From NCBI GenBank assembly GCA_028285415.1, contig JANQPF010000009.1, positions 496,001 to 560,000 on the forward strand: a stretch of DNA of 64,000 nucleotides, in the 5' to 3' direction. The position numbers and the translations under genes are program-made. Positions 1 through 8,787 of the stretch are shown piece after piece (the stretch's first letter is position 1; each line of letters begins with the position of its first letter). Source of the stretch: Pseudomonadales bacterium. Lineage in GTDB: Bacteria; Pseudomonadota; Gammaproteobacteria; Pseudomonadales; Azotimanducaceae. Below the pieces are notes generated by a model. That model had not been told where the DNA came from, ran no database searches, and saw only the letters and a list, made by a program, of their open reading frames with translations.

Positions 1-888
1 GAGCAAACGGGGTAGCAGCCGTATGTTCGAAGCTTGAGCGCTGCCTGCAGCGCTGTCGAAGCTTGCTGGATCCAGAGTCACCGAGACAACGTCGCCGATC
101 TCAAGCACATTGTCCTCAAAGTCGGTTAAGGAGGCCGCGGTGCTGTCGACGGTCAAACCGTTGAGGGTAAAGCTCGATGCCGTGAGGTTGCTGATCTCGC
201 CGACCAATTGATAAGCCGAGAGGGCCCCGACAGGGCGAACATACGTCACCGTGAGGATCCCGTCGTCTTCGACAATGCCGCTGAGCTCATAGGCTGTGGC
301 AGCGGCCATGAGTTCAAATTCTGTATTGTCGTAGACCGTGGCCGCATCAAACTCGAGCACCTGAGCGAGACTCGTTCCCGTGGCAAGGCCGAGCTCGACA
401 TCCACCACCGTGAGCGTGTCTAGTATGGCAATGACGTTCGGTGTATATGAGACCCTGGTTGCTGTCCCCGCATCGAGATCGCCGATGACAAAAACCTGCT
501 GGCCTTGCCGGAGCTCGGATTCGGAGGCGCTGACCCCATCAATGGTGACCTCGGCGTTGGCGGTGTCCAGACGCTCATCATTTACGAAGATGCTGCCGAA
601 ATCTTGAATGGTACCGGCGGAAACACCACTCCCTGATACTCCGACAAAGAGGCCAGTGCCACTAACACCCACTAAGTTCACCGAATCGATGACACCCGTG
701 CCGGTCACGAGCCCTGCCCCACCAGAAACCAGGCCGAGGTTCTGGTCAATGGTAGGACTTGCGCTACCACCGCCACCGCCTGAACCCCCACCACCACCGG
801 AGCCACCGGAGCTGGAGCCACCCCCACCACCACAGGCTGCTACAGCAACGAATACTGCCAGCCATAGAACATTCTTAAACTGCTTCAA
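1..888 (-). CDS. DUF5666-type repeat lipoprotein, partial (C-terminus beyond the window)
   Basis: The minus-strand frame is open for all 296 codons from a TTG start at 888 to the window edge, so the C-terminus is missing. The protein opens with a lipoprotein signal (hydrophobic LAVFVAVAAC, lipid-attachment Cys near residue 19), followed by a Gly/Ser-rich linker of about 25 residues. Beta-rich repeats of about 65-70 residues follow, with phrases such as GSIFVNDERL, QGQQVFVIGDL and FELMAAATAYELSGIV. This alternation is typical of DUF5666 OB-like repeats. A GAGGAGA ribosome site lies about 7 nt before the TTG. The start overlaps the stop of the DUF6502 gene (TTGA), so the two are translationally coupled. 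It is probably an outer-membrane-anchored surface or periplasmic protein of unknown function. Confidence 0.75.
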   Translation of the reverse strand, partial: MKQFKNVLWLAVFVAVAACGGGGGSSSGGSGGGGGSGGGGGSASPTIDQNLGLVSGGAGLVTGTGVIDSVNLVGVSGTGLFVGVSGSGVSAGTIQDFGSIFVNDERLDTANAEVTIDGVSASESELRQGQQVFVIGDLDAGTATRVSYTPNVIAILDTLTVVDVELGLATGTSLAQVLEFDAATVYDNTEFELMAAATAYELSGIVEDDGILTVTYVRPVGALSAYQLVGEISNLTASSFTLNGLTVDSTAASLTDFEDNVLEIGDVVSVTLDPASFDSAAGSAQASNIRLLPRLL

Positions 889-1745
889 CGTTCTTTCTCC
901 TCGTTTGCATCCCGTGATTGCGGATCCTGGTCGGCATGCTTGTCGACCAGACGGGTAATCTGGTAAAGCCCCAGGCCAATTTCGTAGCGATGGTCATCGC
1001 CGCTGAAGTCATCACCTTTGTCACGTGCTTTGAGCCAATGGGTGAGTTCGTCCAGAACGTGGCGAGCGAGCCTGCGCGAATAGGTTTCAAACTCCGGGAC
1101 ATGTTCCTCGGGCAGGTTTTCAGCCAGCACTTTGGCCTGCAGCCACTTGTTATCGCGGGTCTGGATGTTGTGATCGATCGTTTCGATAAATTCCGCGGTG
1201 TCGGTTCCCAGGATGTCGATCATCGCGGTCGGGTCATCGAGCGGCATGTAGCCGCGGCGATGCATTCGATAACGGCCCTCAACCACAAGGAGCGCCCCGT
1301 TGCGAAGCAGTTCGTCGGCCACCGCCCTGGGTTGCATGTCACCGCTGTGCTTCTTCACTAGCTCCGTAAAGTTGGGGCTTGGGCCATCGAACGGCAGGTC
1401 CACCGGGTCACCTTTACTGTCGTGAAAGTCGGCATCGATGACCCACCCCGACAGCACCGTCGCCGCGCGATTGCGAAATACCTGATCGTGGGTATCCAAC
1501 GGCGCCAGGGCTTGCAGACGACTGACTTCCTTACGCGAGAGCCCCGTGAGCACGGACACGCGCGACACCGTTTGCTTGCGCCCGTCGAGTTGGAATTCCT
1601 CGTGCGCGACATCCACGAACTCCTTGCGCGCCACTTCCTGAAACGTGTGCGCGGTGATGCCATTGCGCAACAGGATGCGGACCAACGGCCGCAGGACCTG
1701 ACGCACCGCGCGCAGTAACCGCTTTTCTACTTCACCTTCTTGCAC
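885..1745 (-). CDS. DUF6502 family protein
   Basis: A 286-residue protein starting at a GTG. The N-terminal third reads like a helix-turn-helix protein (LLRNGITAHTFQEVARKEFV, then SVLTGLSRKEVSRL), so DNA binding is plausible. The remainder (ADELLRNGALLVVEGRYRM, then charged helices) matches what I recall of DUF6502. It has no signal peptide or membrane segment. It is the first gene of a two-gene unit whose second gene encodes the DUF5666-type lipoprotein. The 153-bp region upstream is shared with the divergent P-loop NTPase operon. The function is unknown; a regulator of its partner lipoprotein is an inference only. Confidence 0.7.
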   Translation of the reverse strand: MQEGEVEKRLLRAVRQVLRPLVRILLRNGITAHTFQEVARKEFVDVAHEEFQLDGRKQTVSRVSVLTGLSRKEVSRLQALAPLDTHDQVFRNRAATVLSGWVIDADFHDSKGDPVDLPFDGPSPNFTELVKKHSGDMQPRAVADELLRNGALLVVEGRYRMHRRGYMPLDDPTAMIDILGTDTAEFIETIDHNIQTRDNKWLQAKVLAENLPEEHVPEFETYSRRLARHVLDELTHWLKARDKGDDFSGDDHRYEIGLGLYQITRLVDKHADQDPQSRDANEEKER

Positions 1746-1818
1746 TGTCCAGATTCAGGCGACTGAACGCCCTCGCGATCGAAATTCGGGTCTATTGTAC
1801 GGTGAATTTGTGATTTCG

Positions 1819-1873
1819 TGGGAATTTTTTCCCATTTTTCTTTCAATTTTCCAATTTTGGGAATATATTCCCA
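1819..1873. promoter_or_regulatory. Twin TGGGAA-N4-TTCCCA palindromes (candidate operator)
   Basis: TGGGAATTTTTTCCCA at 1819-1834 has perfect 6-bp arms around TTTT. TGGGAATATATTCCCA at 1858-1873 is a perfect 16-bp palindrome. Their centres are 39 bp apart, close to four helical turns, which suits cooperative binding of a dimeric regulator. The second ends 25 bp before the ATG at 1899. They lie in the divergent region between the DUF6502 gene and the P-loop operon. The cognate regulator is not identified. Confidence 0.6.
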
Positions 1874-1898
1874 TTTCAAACGAACGAGGAGTTCAATC

Positions 1899-3002
1899 AT
1901 GGAGTCGATTCCTGCGCAATCTCAGGTCATTCGTATGAGTTCGTTGACCCCGCCCCCGCGGTTGTCTGCCCGCCCGGTGTTGCAGGCACGAAGTGCCGTG
2001 GACCGCGCCGCCAAATGGAGCTACGTCACGCGGAACGTGGATCCAGATGACGTTGCGTTCGTCAGCCCTCAATCTGATCACAGACCCGCGCCGGGCGACC
2101 TCGTGATTGCACGGGTCACGCGCATTGCGCAACACACCAAAGTGCAGCTGCGTAGTGGCCGACGGTCGCAACTCTTCCCGGGTGATCAGCTGGTGCTCGC
2201 ATACGGCCATCGGTATGCACCGGATCAGTTCGAAGCGGAGGTTCCCGGAGACTTATCACCGTGTCATCTGGTTGCCGCAGGCGGCATCGCAGCAAACGCG
2301 CTCTCCAAGCGGGGGAACCTGAAATGGCCGACTGAGCTGCTGCCCGATGGTTATCTCATGAACGCCGACGGTCGGATCATGAACCTCCGCGACTACGTCA
2401 GCCCATCCACGTCATCCGGAACGCTCAAACCCGTCATCTGCGTAGCAGGCACGTCCATGAATGCGGGCAAAACCACAACGGTCGCGTCTCTTGCCAAGGG
2501 TTTGAGCCAGGCGGGGTACGGCGTGGCTGCGCTGAAGGTCACCGGCACCGGCGCCGGTAACGACGCGTGGGCGTATATCGATGCGGGAGCGACCCTGACG
2601 CTCGATTTTACCGACGCTGGACATGCCTCCACGTACAAACTGGGAGCCGCGCAGATTGAGCAGTGTCTTGATTATCTGGTGGCACGCGCAAACGCGGACG
2701 ATCGCATTGACGTGGTGCTGATTGAAATAGCAGACGGGCTCCTGCATCACGAAACGCTCGAACTATTGAGTTCAGATACCTACCGGTCGCTTGCGCCACA
2801 GCTCATTTTTGCCGCCGGTGAAGCCATGGGTGCCCTGGCCGGCTGCCAGTTGCTGAACCAATGCAACGTCAAGGTGACGGCCATCAGCGGCCTGCTGACC
2901 GCCTCGGAGCTCGCGGCCCGCGAAGCTGAGTCTGCAACCCGCATACCGGTGTGGAATTGCGAGATGTTGCAGTCGGCTGGCATCGCGCAGCAGCTGTTGT
3001 GA
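1899..3002 (+). CDS. P-loop NTPase, DUF1611/MobB/BioD-like
   Basis: A 367-residue soluble protein. The ATG at 1899 is chosen because GAGGA lies 8 nt upstream and because the longer frame from 1818 would translate through the operator palindromes. The N-terminal half is beta-rich (GDLVIARVTRI, GRRSQLFPGDQLVLAYGHRY). The C-terminal half has a clear Walker A, GTSMNAGKTT at residues 184-193 (Lys191), followed by KVTGTGAGND and DAGATLTLDFTDAGHAS. This resembles the SIMIBI NTPases of the DUF1611, dethiobiotin-synthetase and MobB group. The precise family and substrate are uncertain. It is first in a four-gene operon and its TGA overlaps the next start (GTGA). Confidence 0.6.
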   Translation: MESIPAQSQVIRMSSLTPPPRLSARPVLQARSAVDRAAKWSYVTRNVDPDDVAFVSPQSDHRPAPGDLVIARVTRIAQHTKVQLRSGRRSQLFPGDQLVLAYGHRYAPDQFEAEVPGDLSPCHLVAAGGIAANALSKRGNLKWPTELLPDGYLMNADGRIMNLRDYVSPSTSSGTLKPVICVAGTSMNAGKTTTVASLAKGLSQAGYGVAALKVTGTGAGNDAWAYIDAGATLTLDFTDAGHASTYKLGAAQIEQCLDYLVARANADDRIDVVLIEIADGLLHHETLELLSSDTYRSLAPQLIFAAGEAMGALAGCQLLNQCNVKVTAISGLLTASELAAREAESATRIPVWNCEMLQSAGIAQQLL

Positions 3003-4603
3003 GTACCCGCGAAATTTTATGGCCCGGCTTGACCCCGGGCTTCCGGCTGCGGGCCACAGAGCTTGTGCTCCTTGCGCTACTCCAGAGCGCAATCGTGCTG
3101 GCGCTTGCCTGGGCCGGCAAAACCATCGTGTCGGATAGCTCGGTTGCGCCGGGTCATGCCGCAGTCGGGCTGGTTTCGCTGCTTGGGCTGGCAGCAATTC
3201 TGCGTTTGCGTGAGCGCTACGCTTCCGAACAGTTCGCAGTGCGCCATGTCCATGTGCTGCGCATGCGCATGTTCGATTATCTCAGCACGCGCCCCTCACT
3301 GGACGAGTCCAAAGCGGTGAACACGGTTCGCTTCGCCAGCGATTTGACCGCGATACGCCAATGGGCGGCCTTTTCGATGGGCCGGTTATTCAGTGGCGCC
3401 ATGTTGACCGCAGCCATCGTGGGGGGATTGTGGCTGCTCCATCCAACCATGGCGAAGCTCCTGGTTGGGGTGTTGTTTGTTGCTTTACTTGTGGTCCCTC
3501 CCATCGGGCGGAGACTGCAGCGCGCCATACGCGCACAACGCGCTAAAAGAGCGCGCCTGACCCATCGCATCGGTGAAATCCTGGATCATCTGGCGCTGAT
3601 GCAGCGCTCGGGCCGCACAGCCAGCGAGCGATCCAGGCTCGAGCGGGCAAGCCTGGCGCTGAGCGCCAGGCAAACCGATCGCGGCTTCTGGAGTGGTGCG
3701 TTGCGGGCTGCGGGCGAGCTCACCGCCCGCGCGGGTTTGATTGCCATCGTGGTGCTGGTGTGGATGGGCGACCGTGCCGACGGTGGGACTTTGATACTCG
3801 CGTTGTTGTTGGTGAGCTTGTTGCAAGGCGCATTACGAGACCTCACGCGCGTCTTTGAGTATTGGCAAAGTGCGGAAGTTGCGGCAGCGAAAATTTCCCC
3901 GCTGGTGCACCCACTCAAAACGGACGCAGAGGTGTCGGCGAGTGAGGGAGCACCCATTCTCACGCTGCAAGCCGGCACGCTGCCGAGCGGTATGCAGCTG
4001 CCCCCGATGACCGTTGCACCCGGGACCAGCATTGCGATATCCGGCGATGACGAACACACGCTGCGGCAGGTCTTCTTGACGTTAGCGGGTCATCTGCCCA
4101 CCAGCGAACTCATTCGGCTGGGCGACGTGCCGGTCGATCAGTTCGGCGAGCGACATCGAGCAGAGAAGATTGGTCTTGTGCTACGGGACGATCCGCTGAT
4201 CGAAGGCTCGCTCAGCAAAAACCTTCGCTACCGGGCCCAGAAAGCCAAGAAGTCAGCGCTGAGAAGCGCCTGCAACGCAACGGGGGTAGCCGGTTGGATC
4301 GAGTCACTGGCTGCCGGATTCGATACGCGCCGTTCGATACTGGAAACACGGCTGACGCCCGAACAGCGGACTCAACTGCGATGGTGCCGCGCCATCCTCG
4401 GCACCCCAGACGTTGTCCTCATCGAAGGAGCGGACAGGGACCTCGCGCCGGACTCGCGCAGAGCCATCGCCAAGCTGATCAAGAGTTACGCTGGCATCGT
4501 CATTTTCACTGCTCAGTCAAACCACCTGGTCGCGGTCGCAGACCAGGTCTGGCACGTCGAAGACCAGTCCGTACATATCTCACAGGCAGAGGTGGCGGCA
4601 TGA
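2999..4603 (+). CDS. ABC-exporter-like membrane protein with degenerate ATPase domain
   Basis: A 534-residue protein from a GTG overlapping the previous stop. The fold order is that of a half-size ABC exporter: hydrophobic segments near 21-40, 55-72, 131-147, 153-170 and 244-280, then a nucleotide-binding-domain-like region from about 320. The catalytic motifs are nearly all lost. The Walker A position reads GDDEHTL (349-355) with no lysine. The signature reads LTPEQ (452-456) instead of LSGGQ. Walker B, VVLIEG, lacks the Asp-Glu pair. The Q-loop has Arg (VLRDDP). The H-loop region reads TAQSNHL. It therefore probably does not hydrolyse ATP in the normal way. A partner ATPase, possibly the upstream P-loop protein, could supply energy; that is speculation. 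Its stop overlaps the hydrolase start. Confidence 0.7.
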   Translation: MSTREILWPGLTPGFRLRATELVLLALLQSAIVLALAWAGKTIVSDSSVAPGHAAVGLVSLLGLAAILRLRERYASEQFAVRHVHVLRMRMFDYLSTRPSLDESKAVNTVRFASDLTAIRQWAAFSMGRLFSGAMLTAAIVGGLWLLHPTMAKLLVGVLFVALLVVPPIGRRLQRAIRAQRAKRARLTHRIGEILDHLALMQRSGRTASERSRLERASLALSARQTDRGFWSGALRAAGELTARAGLIAIVVLVWMGDRADGGTLILALLLVSLLQGALRDLTRVFEYWQSAEVAAAKISPLVHPLKTDAEVSASEGAPILTLQAGTLPSGMQLPPMTVAPGTSIAISGDDEHTLRQVFLTLAGHLPTSELIRLGDVPVDQFGERHRAEKIGLVLRDDPLIEGSLSKNLRYRAQKAKKSALRSACNATGVAGWIESLAAGFDTRRSILETRLTPEQRTQLRWCRAILGTPDVVLIEGADRDLAPDSRRAIAKLIKSYAGIVIFTAQSNHLVAVADQVWHVEDQSVHISQAEVAA

Positions 4604-5412
4604 ATAGTTTCCCCCAACGCTACTCACAGTCTTTGGAAGATGGCGCGATGAACTACGACTTGCTGGTGACCGACGCAGAGTCGTCGCACTGGTTGGTTCT
4701 GGTGCATGGCATCAATCGTGACGTCGACGGTCTGCTTCGCTGGTTTGGCGAGGTGGCGCAACTCAGCGGTTACAACCTCATCGCGCCGATTTTCGACTCC
4801 GTGCAATACCAGGACTATCAACGCCTCGGCAGGGAAGGCCTGGGGCGACGAGCGGATCACGCACTCTTGAGCGTGCTGGATGACCTGGGTGGATTGGGCT
4901 TTCGGCTGCCGGAACAGATCCCGATGTTCGGTTTTTCGGGTGGCGCTCAGTTCGCCCATCGGTTTGCGCTGGCCTACGGCGAGCGCTTGAGCGCGCTCAT
5001 CTGCGACTCGGCCGGATGGTATACGCCGCTCGACGACGACGAACGCTATCCCTACGGGTTGGCTGCCACCGCGCGCCTTCAAGCCCTCGACTTCAAAGCC
5101 GAACGGCTGTTGAACCTCCCGACGTTAACGTTGGTTGGTGAGGCAGATCATAGTCTGGATGCCTCAGTACGAAACCATCCGAAAGTAAATCCGGTACAGG
5201 GCAAAACGCGTTTTGATCGTGCCCTGTGGTGGCACCAGCATCTGGAGGACAACGCGTCGACAGAGTCGACGCACGTGCTTCAGATCATGCCGGGCTGTGG
5301 ACACAATTTTCATCAGTGCGCCTTGAACGGCGAGCTGGCTACCCGTGTTTTTGCTTTCTGTCGACTCGTGCGCCGTATGCGGTTCGATCCAACGTTGGAG
5401 ACTTTGCCATGA
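4600..5412 (+). CDS. Alpha/beta hydrolase
   Basis: A 270-residue cytoplasmic alpha/beta hydrolase from an ATG overlapping the ABC-like gene by 4 bp. Visible features are the oxyanion-hole region LVHGINRD (34-41), nucleophile elbow GFSGG with Ser113, an acid candidate in VGEADHSLD, and a late catalytic His in PGCGHNFHQ. The sequence resembles esterase-type or poorly characterised serine hydrolases; the substrate cannot be read. Placement between a membrane protein and a porin, with 4-bp overlaps on both sides, suggests that it processes whatever the operon imports or exports. Confidence 0.75.
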   Translation: MNSFPQRYSQSLEDGAMNYDLLVTDAESSHWLVLVHGINRDVDGLLRWFGEVAQLSGYNLIAPIFDSVQYQDYQRLGREGLGRRADHALLSVLDDLGGLGFRLPEQIPMFGFSGGAQFAHRFALAYGERLSALICDSAGWYTPLDDDERYPYGLAATARLQALDFKAERLLNLPTLTLVGEADHSLDASVRNHPKVNPVQGKTRFDRALWWHQHLEDNASTESTHVLQIMPGCGHNFHQCALNGELATRVFAFCRLVRRMRFDPTLETLP

Positions 5413-6551
5413 AGTTCGTTTTACTTTCGCTTCTCGTTCTAATCACCATCCCGGCCCACGCTCGATCGGTCTCGATCGATGCGAAAGACGGACTCCAGAT
5501 GCGTTGGGGTGAAGTCACATTCAAGAGCGGCATACGGCTGCACGCAGATGGGATCTACAGCGACGACCCCGACGTCGCCACGTCGGACACCGAGACCGAT
5601 TTTCGTCGGGCGCGCATCACCAACCGTGTGGATTGGTCGGACTGGCGACTGCGCGCCGACTATGATTTCGGTGTTTCCGAAGGGTTCAAGAACCTGTTTA
5701 TCGAGTACCGCGGGCTTGAACGAAAGCGGATCCGCGTGGGAAATCAGGTGGCACCGTTCGGGATGGAAGACAGTGAAAGCTCGTCTGACCTTGCGTTCAT
5801 GGAACGCTCGATTGCCAGCGTGCTGCGTCCCGGCCTCCTGCAGGGCGTGTCTTACCGGCAATGGGATGATCAATGGAGCGCATCGGTGGGGGTGTTTGAG
5901 GATGAACTCAATAACCTTGATCGTAGAACCGCACCCGGGACCAGTATGCTGGGTCGCGTCACGTTCGCGCCGCTGCAAGACACGGCCGTCCACCTGCATC
6001 TTGGGGCCGGATTCGAACATCGCACCATCGACGATGATGAGGTGACTCGTTACCGCGCCCGGCCTTTCACGAGACTGGCGGAGCGGCGCGTGCTGGACAC
6101 CCGATCGATGGCAAACGTCGATGAGCTGAGAAACTTCAACCAGGAAGTGGGGTTGAGCTATCGCACATTTCGTATTCAAGGTGAGGCTACCCAGAGTAAG
6201 ATGAAACGCACCGGCCAGGACCTCACCTTTGACAGCTATTACGTCACCGTAACCACGGCAATCGGCGGCGAACCTTATCGCTACAGCCGCTCACGCGGCG
6301 TCTATCGCGGCCTGGTTCCCAAGGCTGAGTGGGGCGCGTTGGAGCTTGCCCTGCGTTATGGCGAATTGGATCTGGAAGATGGTTCCGTCACCGGTGGTGA
6401 AGGGCGCGAGTTCACCGTCGGCGCAGGCTGGCTCATCAGCGACCAGGTACGCGTTCAGTTGAATCACTCGCGCATTGTAACTCAACCCAATCGCAATGGA
6501 TTGGATGAGAACTACAACGTCACGGGGATACGGGTGCAGGTGCGAATTTGA
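5409..6551 (+). CDS. OprP/OprO-like porin
   Basis: A 380-residue outer-membrane protein with a short signal peptide (FVLLSLLVLITIPAHA). The mature part begins with a DGLQMRWG strand and has FRRARITNRVDWSDW, IRVGNQVAPFGMEDSES and SYRQWDDQWSASVGVF, all hallmarks of the phosphate-selective porin O/P family. It ends with alternating beta-strand residues (YNVTGIRVQVRI), but the last residue is Ile rather than the usual Phe. It is the last gene of the overlapping operon, again via ATGA. The ligand is unknown; not all members of this family carry phosphate. Confidence 0.8.
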   Translation: MKFVLLSLLVLITIPAHARSVSIDAKDGLQMRWGEVTFKSGIRLHADGIYSDDPDVATSDTETDFRRARITNRVDWSDWRLRADYDFGVSEGFKNLFIEYRGLERKRIRVGNQVAPFGMEDSESSSDLAFMERSIASVLRPGLLQGVSYRQWDDQWSASVGVFEDELNNLDRRTAPGTSMLGRVTFAPLQDTAVHLHLGAGFEHRTIDDDEVTRYRARPFTRLAERRVLDTRSMANVDELRNFNQEVGLSYRTFRIQGEATQSKMKRTGQDLTFDSYYVTVTTAIGGEPYRYSRSRGVYRGLVPKAEWGALELALRYGELDLEDGSVTGGEGREFTVGAGWLISDQVRVQLNHSRIVTQPNRNGLDENYNVTGIRVQVRI

Positions 6552-6731
6552 GCACGACCATCGTTGCACAAAGGATCGAGTTGTTGAACGCCTACCCGGT
6601 TTCGGCTCCAAACGTGCACCTCAAGCGCTTCGTCAGACAAAAAATAGCTGCCCTGCCACCGTGGAAAACGCTTATTGCCAAATCTACCAATCTAGCCGTA
6701 ACGTTCGAGCGCGAGATGCCCTTGGAGACAC

Positions 6732-7409
6732 ATGGAAGTTTCAGACTTACGACTCGTTCGTGAGATCTTAGAGCTACTGGAAGAAAGCACCGGACACTAC
6801 GCGAACCTGACACATCTCCGAATACTGCTTGCAGTCATCGAGTTCGAACGGCAGGGCATTCCCGTAGAGATCCGATCTCTTGCGAAGCACCTGAACATCG
6901 ATCGCAGAACCGTTTCCAGAGCAATAAGCCTCATGCGCCAACAAGGTACCGAGCATCGAAAAGGCTTTGATCTGCTACGTGTAGAAGCCGCCAAAGATCG
7001 ACGCTCCAAGCGGGTTTATCTTTCGGAACTTGGACAACGGCTCTCGAGAGACCTGGCAAAAAGAGTCGATCAACTGTTAGTCCCAGAAGAACCCGTGGGA
7101 ATTGTGCTCACGAATATCCAAGGGGAGATTGAGTGGGTTAATGCGGCGTTTACAGAATTCAGCGGTTACGAACTCAACGAGTGCGTAGGCGAACGTCCGG
7201 CAACTTTACTCCACGGGGCGGACACCGACGCCGAGACCCGGAACCTCTTGAGGCAAAGCCACATCAATCGAACACCAGTTCGGGTCCAGATCACCAACTA
7301 CACACGCGAGCTGACTCCATACCGAATAGATCTCGTGGTCGAGCCGCTACGTAGTGGCGGACGGCTCACAGGCTTTATCGCTCAACAGCGATTGATTGTT
7401 GATCGCTAG
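6732..7409 (+). CDS. Winged-helix (MarR-like) - PAS transcriptional regulator
   Basis: A 225-residue protein with TTGGAG 7 nt before the ATG. Residues 20-105 form a winged helix (RSLAKHLNIDRRTVSRAISLM, then a charged wing ending in LSELGQRLSRDL). Residues about 117-222 are a PAS domain (GEIEWVNAAFTEFSGYELNECVGE, then RIDLVVEPL). The PAS resembles LOV domains in its ETRNLLRQ region, but the flavin-binding Cys position reads ATLLHG, so photochemistry of the LOV type is not expected. It stands ahead of two response regulators and a histidine kinase, so it may report a redox or small-ligand signal directly to DNA. Confidence 0.75.
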   Translation: MEVSDLRLVREILELLEESTGHYANLTHLRILLAVIEFERQGIPVEIRSLAKHLNIDRRTVSRAISLMRQQGTEHRKGFDLLRVEAAKDRRSKRVYLSELGQRLSRDLAKRVDQLLVPEEPVGIVLTNIQGEIEWVNAAFTEFSGYELNECVGERPATLLHGADTDAETRNLLRQSHINRTPVRVQITNYTRELTPYRIDLVVEPLRSGGRLTGFIAQQRLIVDR

Positions 7410-7466
7410 CGCAAATCCGATCGGTACATCAACAACTCCCGGATCCGCACGCCCCTCCTTCCCGTA

Positions 7467-7483
7467 TTGTCGCAACTAAGGAC
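7467..7483 (+). promoter_or_regulatory. Shared promoter motif TTGTCGCAACTnnGGAC, copy 1
   Basis: TTGTCGCAACTAAGGAC ends 61 bp before the GTG at 7544. It matches 15 of 17 positions with the copy at 9954-9970, which ends 62 bp before the peroxidase ATG. Here GTCGCAAC is followed by a near-inverted copy, GTTGCGGC, at 7486-7493. The matching distance and sequence suggest a common operator or activator site in this signalling island. Confidence 0.45.
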
Positions 7484-7543
7484 ATGTTGCGGCACTTCAC
7501 ATGACCTACGCTGAGAGTACAACGCCAGACCAAGGCTCCAATC

Positions 7544-8725
7544 GTGAAGAAAATTCTCTTCGTCGACGACGAAATTCTGGTTCTGCAAGGTCTCAAACGA
7601 TCGCTGCGATCAATGCGCGAGGTGTGGGAAATGTCCTTCGAGGACGACCCGGAGAAAGCCCTGGGTCGAATCAAAGAAGAGTCATTCGACGTCATCGTAT
7701 CCGACATGAGGATGCCAAAAATCAGTGGGATTGATGTGCTGAAAGCGTGCCGTGAGCACTGCCCGAGGGCGGTTCGGATTGGCCTATCGGGCTATGCCGA
7801 TTCTGACATGCAGTTTCAGGCAGCGAGTGTCGCACACCAGTACTTTGCGAAGCCGTGCGAACCTTCACAGCTTGTTCAATCGATCGACAGCATCACCAGG
7901 CTACAGGAGCGTGTGAGCAATCCCGAGCTGCTCGAAGTCGTTCAGTCATTGACCTCCATTCCTTCTCTGCCAACACTGTATACGGAAGTCACGATGGAAG
8001 CGGCTCGGGAAGGGGGATCATTGGCGCGAGTTGGGGAAATCATCGCTCAAGACGTTGGCATGACGAGCAAGGTACTGCAGCTGGTCAACTCTGCCCACTT
8101 CGGACTAACTTCAGAGATTTCATCTCCAGCCGAAGCAGCGACCGCCCTGGGAATCGACACGCTGCGAACACTTATTGTCAGCGCCCAGGTGTTTTCGGCA
8201 TTCGAGGAAGTTTGCGATCAGCAGGAGTATACGGCGCTCTGGGACCATTGCCTGGCTGTCAGCGAGATAGCACCGAACGTGGCTGAACAACTCGGCCTTG
8301 ATCGCAAATCGATCGATCAAGCGCGACTCGCCGGTATGCTGCACGACATTGGCCAGCTCCTGATCTTGAGCGAGCTGCCTCATGCCACCAATCCCATCAA
8401 AACACTGGTGGGTAGTGGTATGGTGACTCGCACCAGCGCTGAGCAAGACCTTCTTGGGTGCTCACACGCAGATCTCGGTGCTTACACTCTGACATTGTGG
8501 GGTTTCTACCTACCCGTCGTTGAAGCCGTCGCGTACCACCACAACCCGATTGAGGCCTGTAACAGGTCGGTTACCCCGCTTTCCGCTGTCCACATTGCTA
8601 ACGCCATTGCAAATACCGGGCAGGCCAACGCAGATGCCGAACTGGACCGCGGGTACCTTGAGTCCATCGGAATAACGGAAACAACGACCGAAGCCTGCTT
8701 GCAGCTTAGATCAACCCCTGGGTGA
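7544..8725 (+). CDS. Response regulator, REC-HDOD
   Basis: A 393-residue protein from a GTG. The N-terminal receiver domain (1-120) has acidic pocket Asp8-Asp9, phosphoacceptor Asp54 in VSDMRMP, and the conserved FAKPC lysine. Residues about 130-330 form an HDOD domain (SIPSLPTLYTEV, AQDVGMTSKVLQLVNSAHFG, AATALGIDTLRTLI, LAGMLHDIGQLLIL). HDOD proteins act as output or adaptor modules in phosphorelays and c-di-GMP signalling and need not be enzymes. It faces the REC-HD-GYP-like gene convergently. It probably receives phosphate from the kinase encoded at 11063-13156. Confidence 0.85.
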   Translation: MKKILFVDDEILVLQGLKRSLRSMREVWEMSFEDDPEKALGRIKEESFDVIVSDMRMPKISGIDVLKACREHCPRAVRIGLSGYADSDMQFQAASVAHQYFAKPCEPSQLVQSIDSITRLQERVSNPELLEVVQSLTSIPSLPTLYTEVTMEAAREGGSLARVGEIIAQDVGMTSKVLQLVNSAHFGLTSEISSPAEAATALGIDTLRTLIVSAQVFSAFEEVCDQQEYTALWDHCLAVSEIAPNVAEQLGLDRKSIDQARLAGMLHDIGQLLILSELPHATNPIKTLVGSGMVTRTSAEQDLLGCSHADLGAYTLTLWGFYLPVVEAVAYHHNPIEACNRSVTPLSAVHIANAIANTGQANADAELDRGYLESIGITETTTEACLQLRSTPG

Positions 8726-8787
8726 CGACCGCAACCAGGTACGAGGCATGATGGCTGGTGGTGGACGGTACCGCTCGAGAATTCGGA

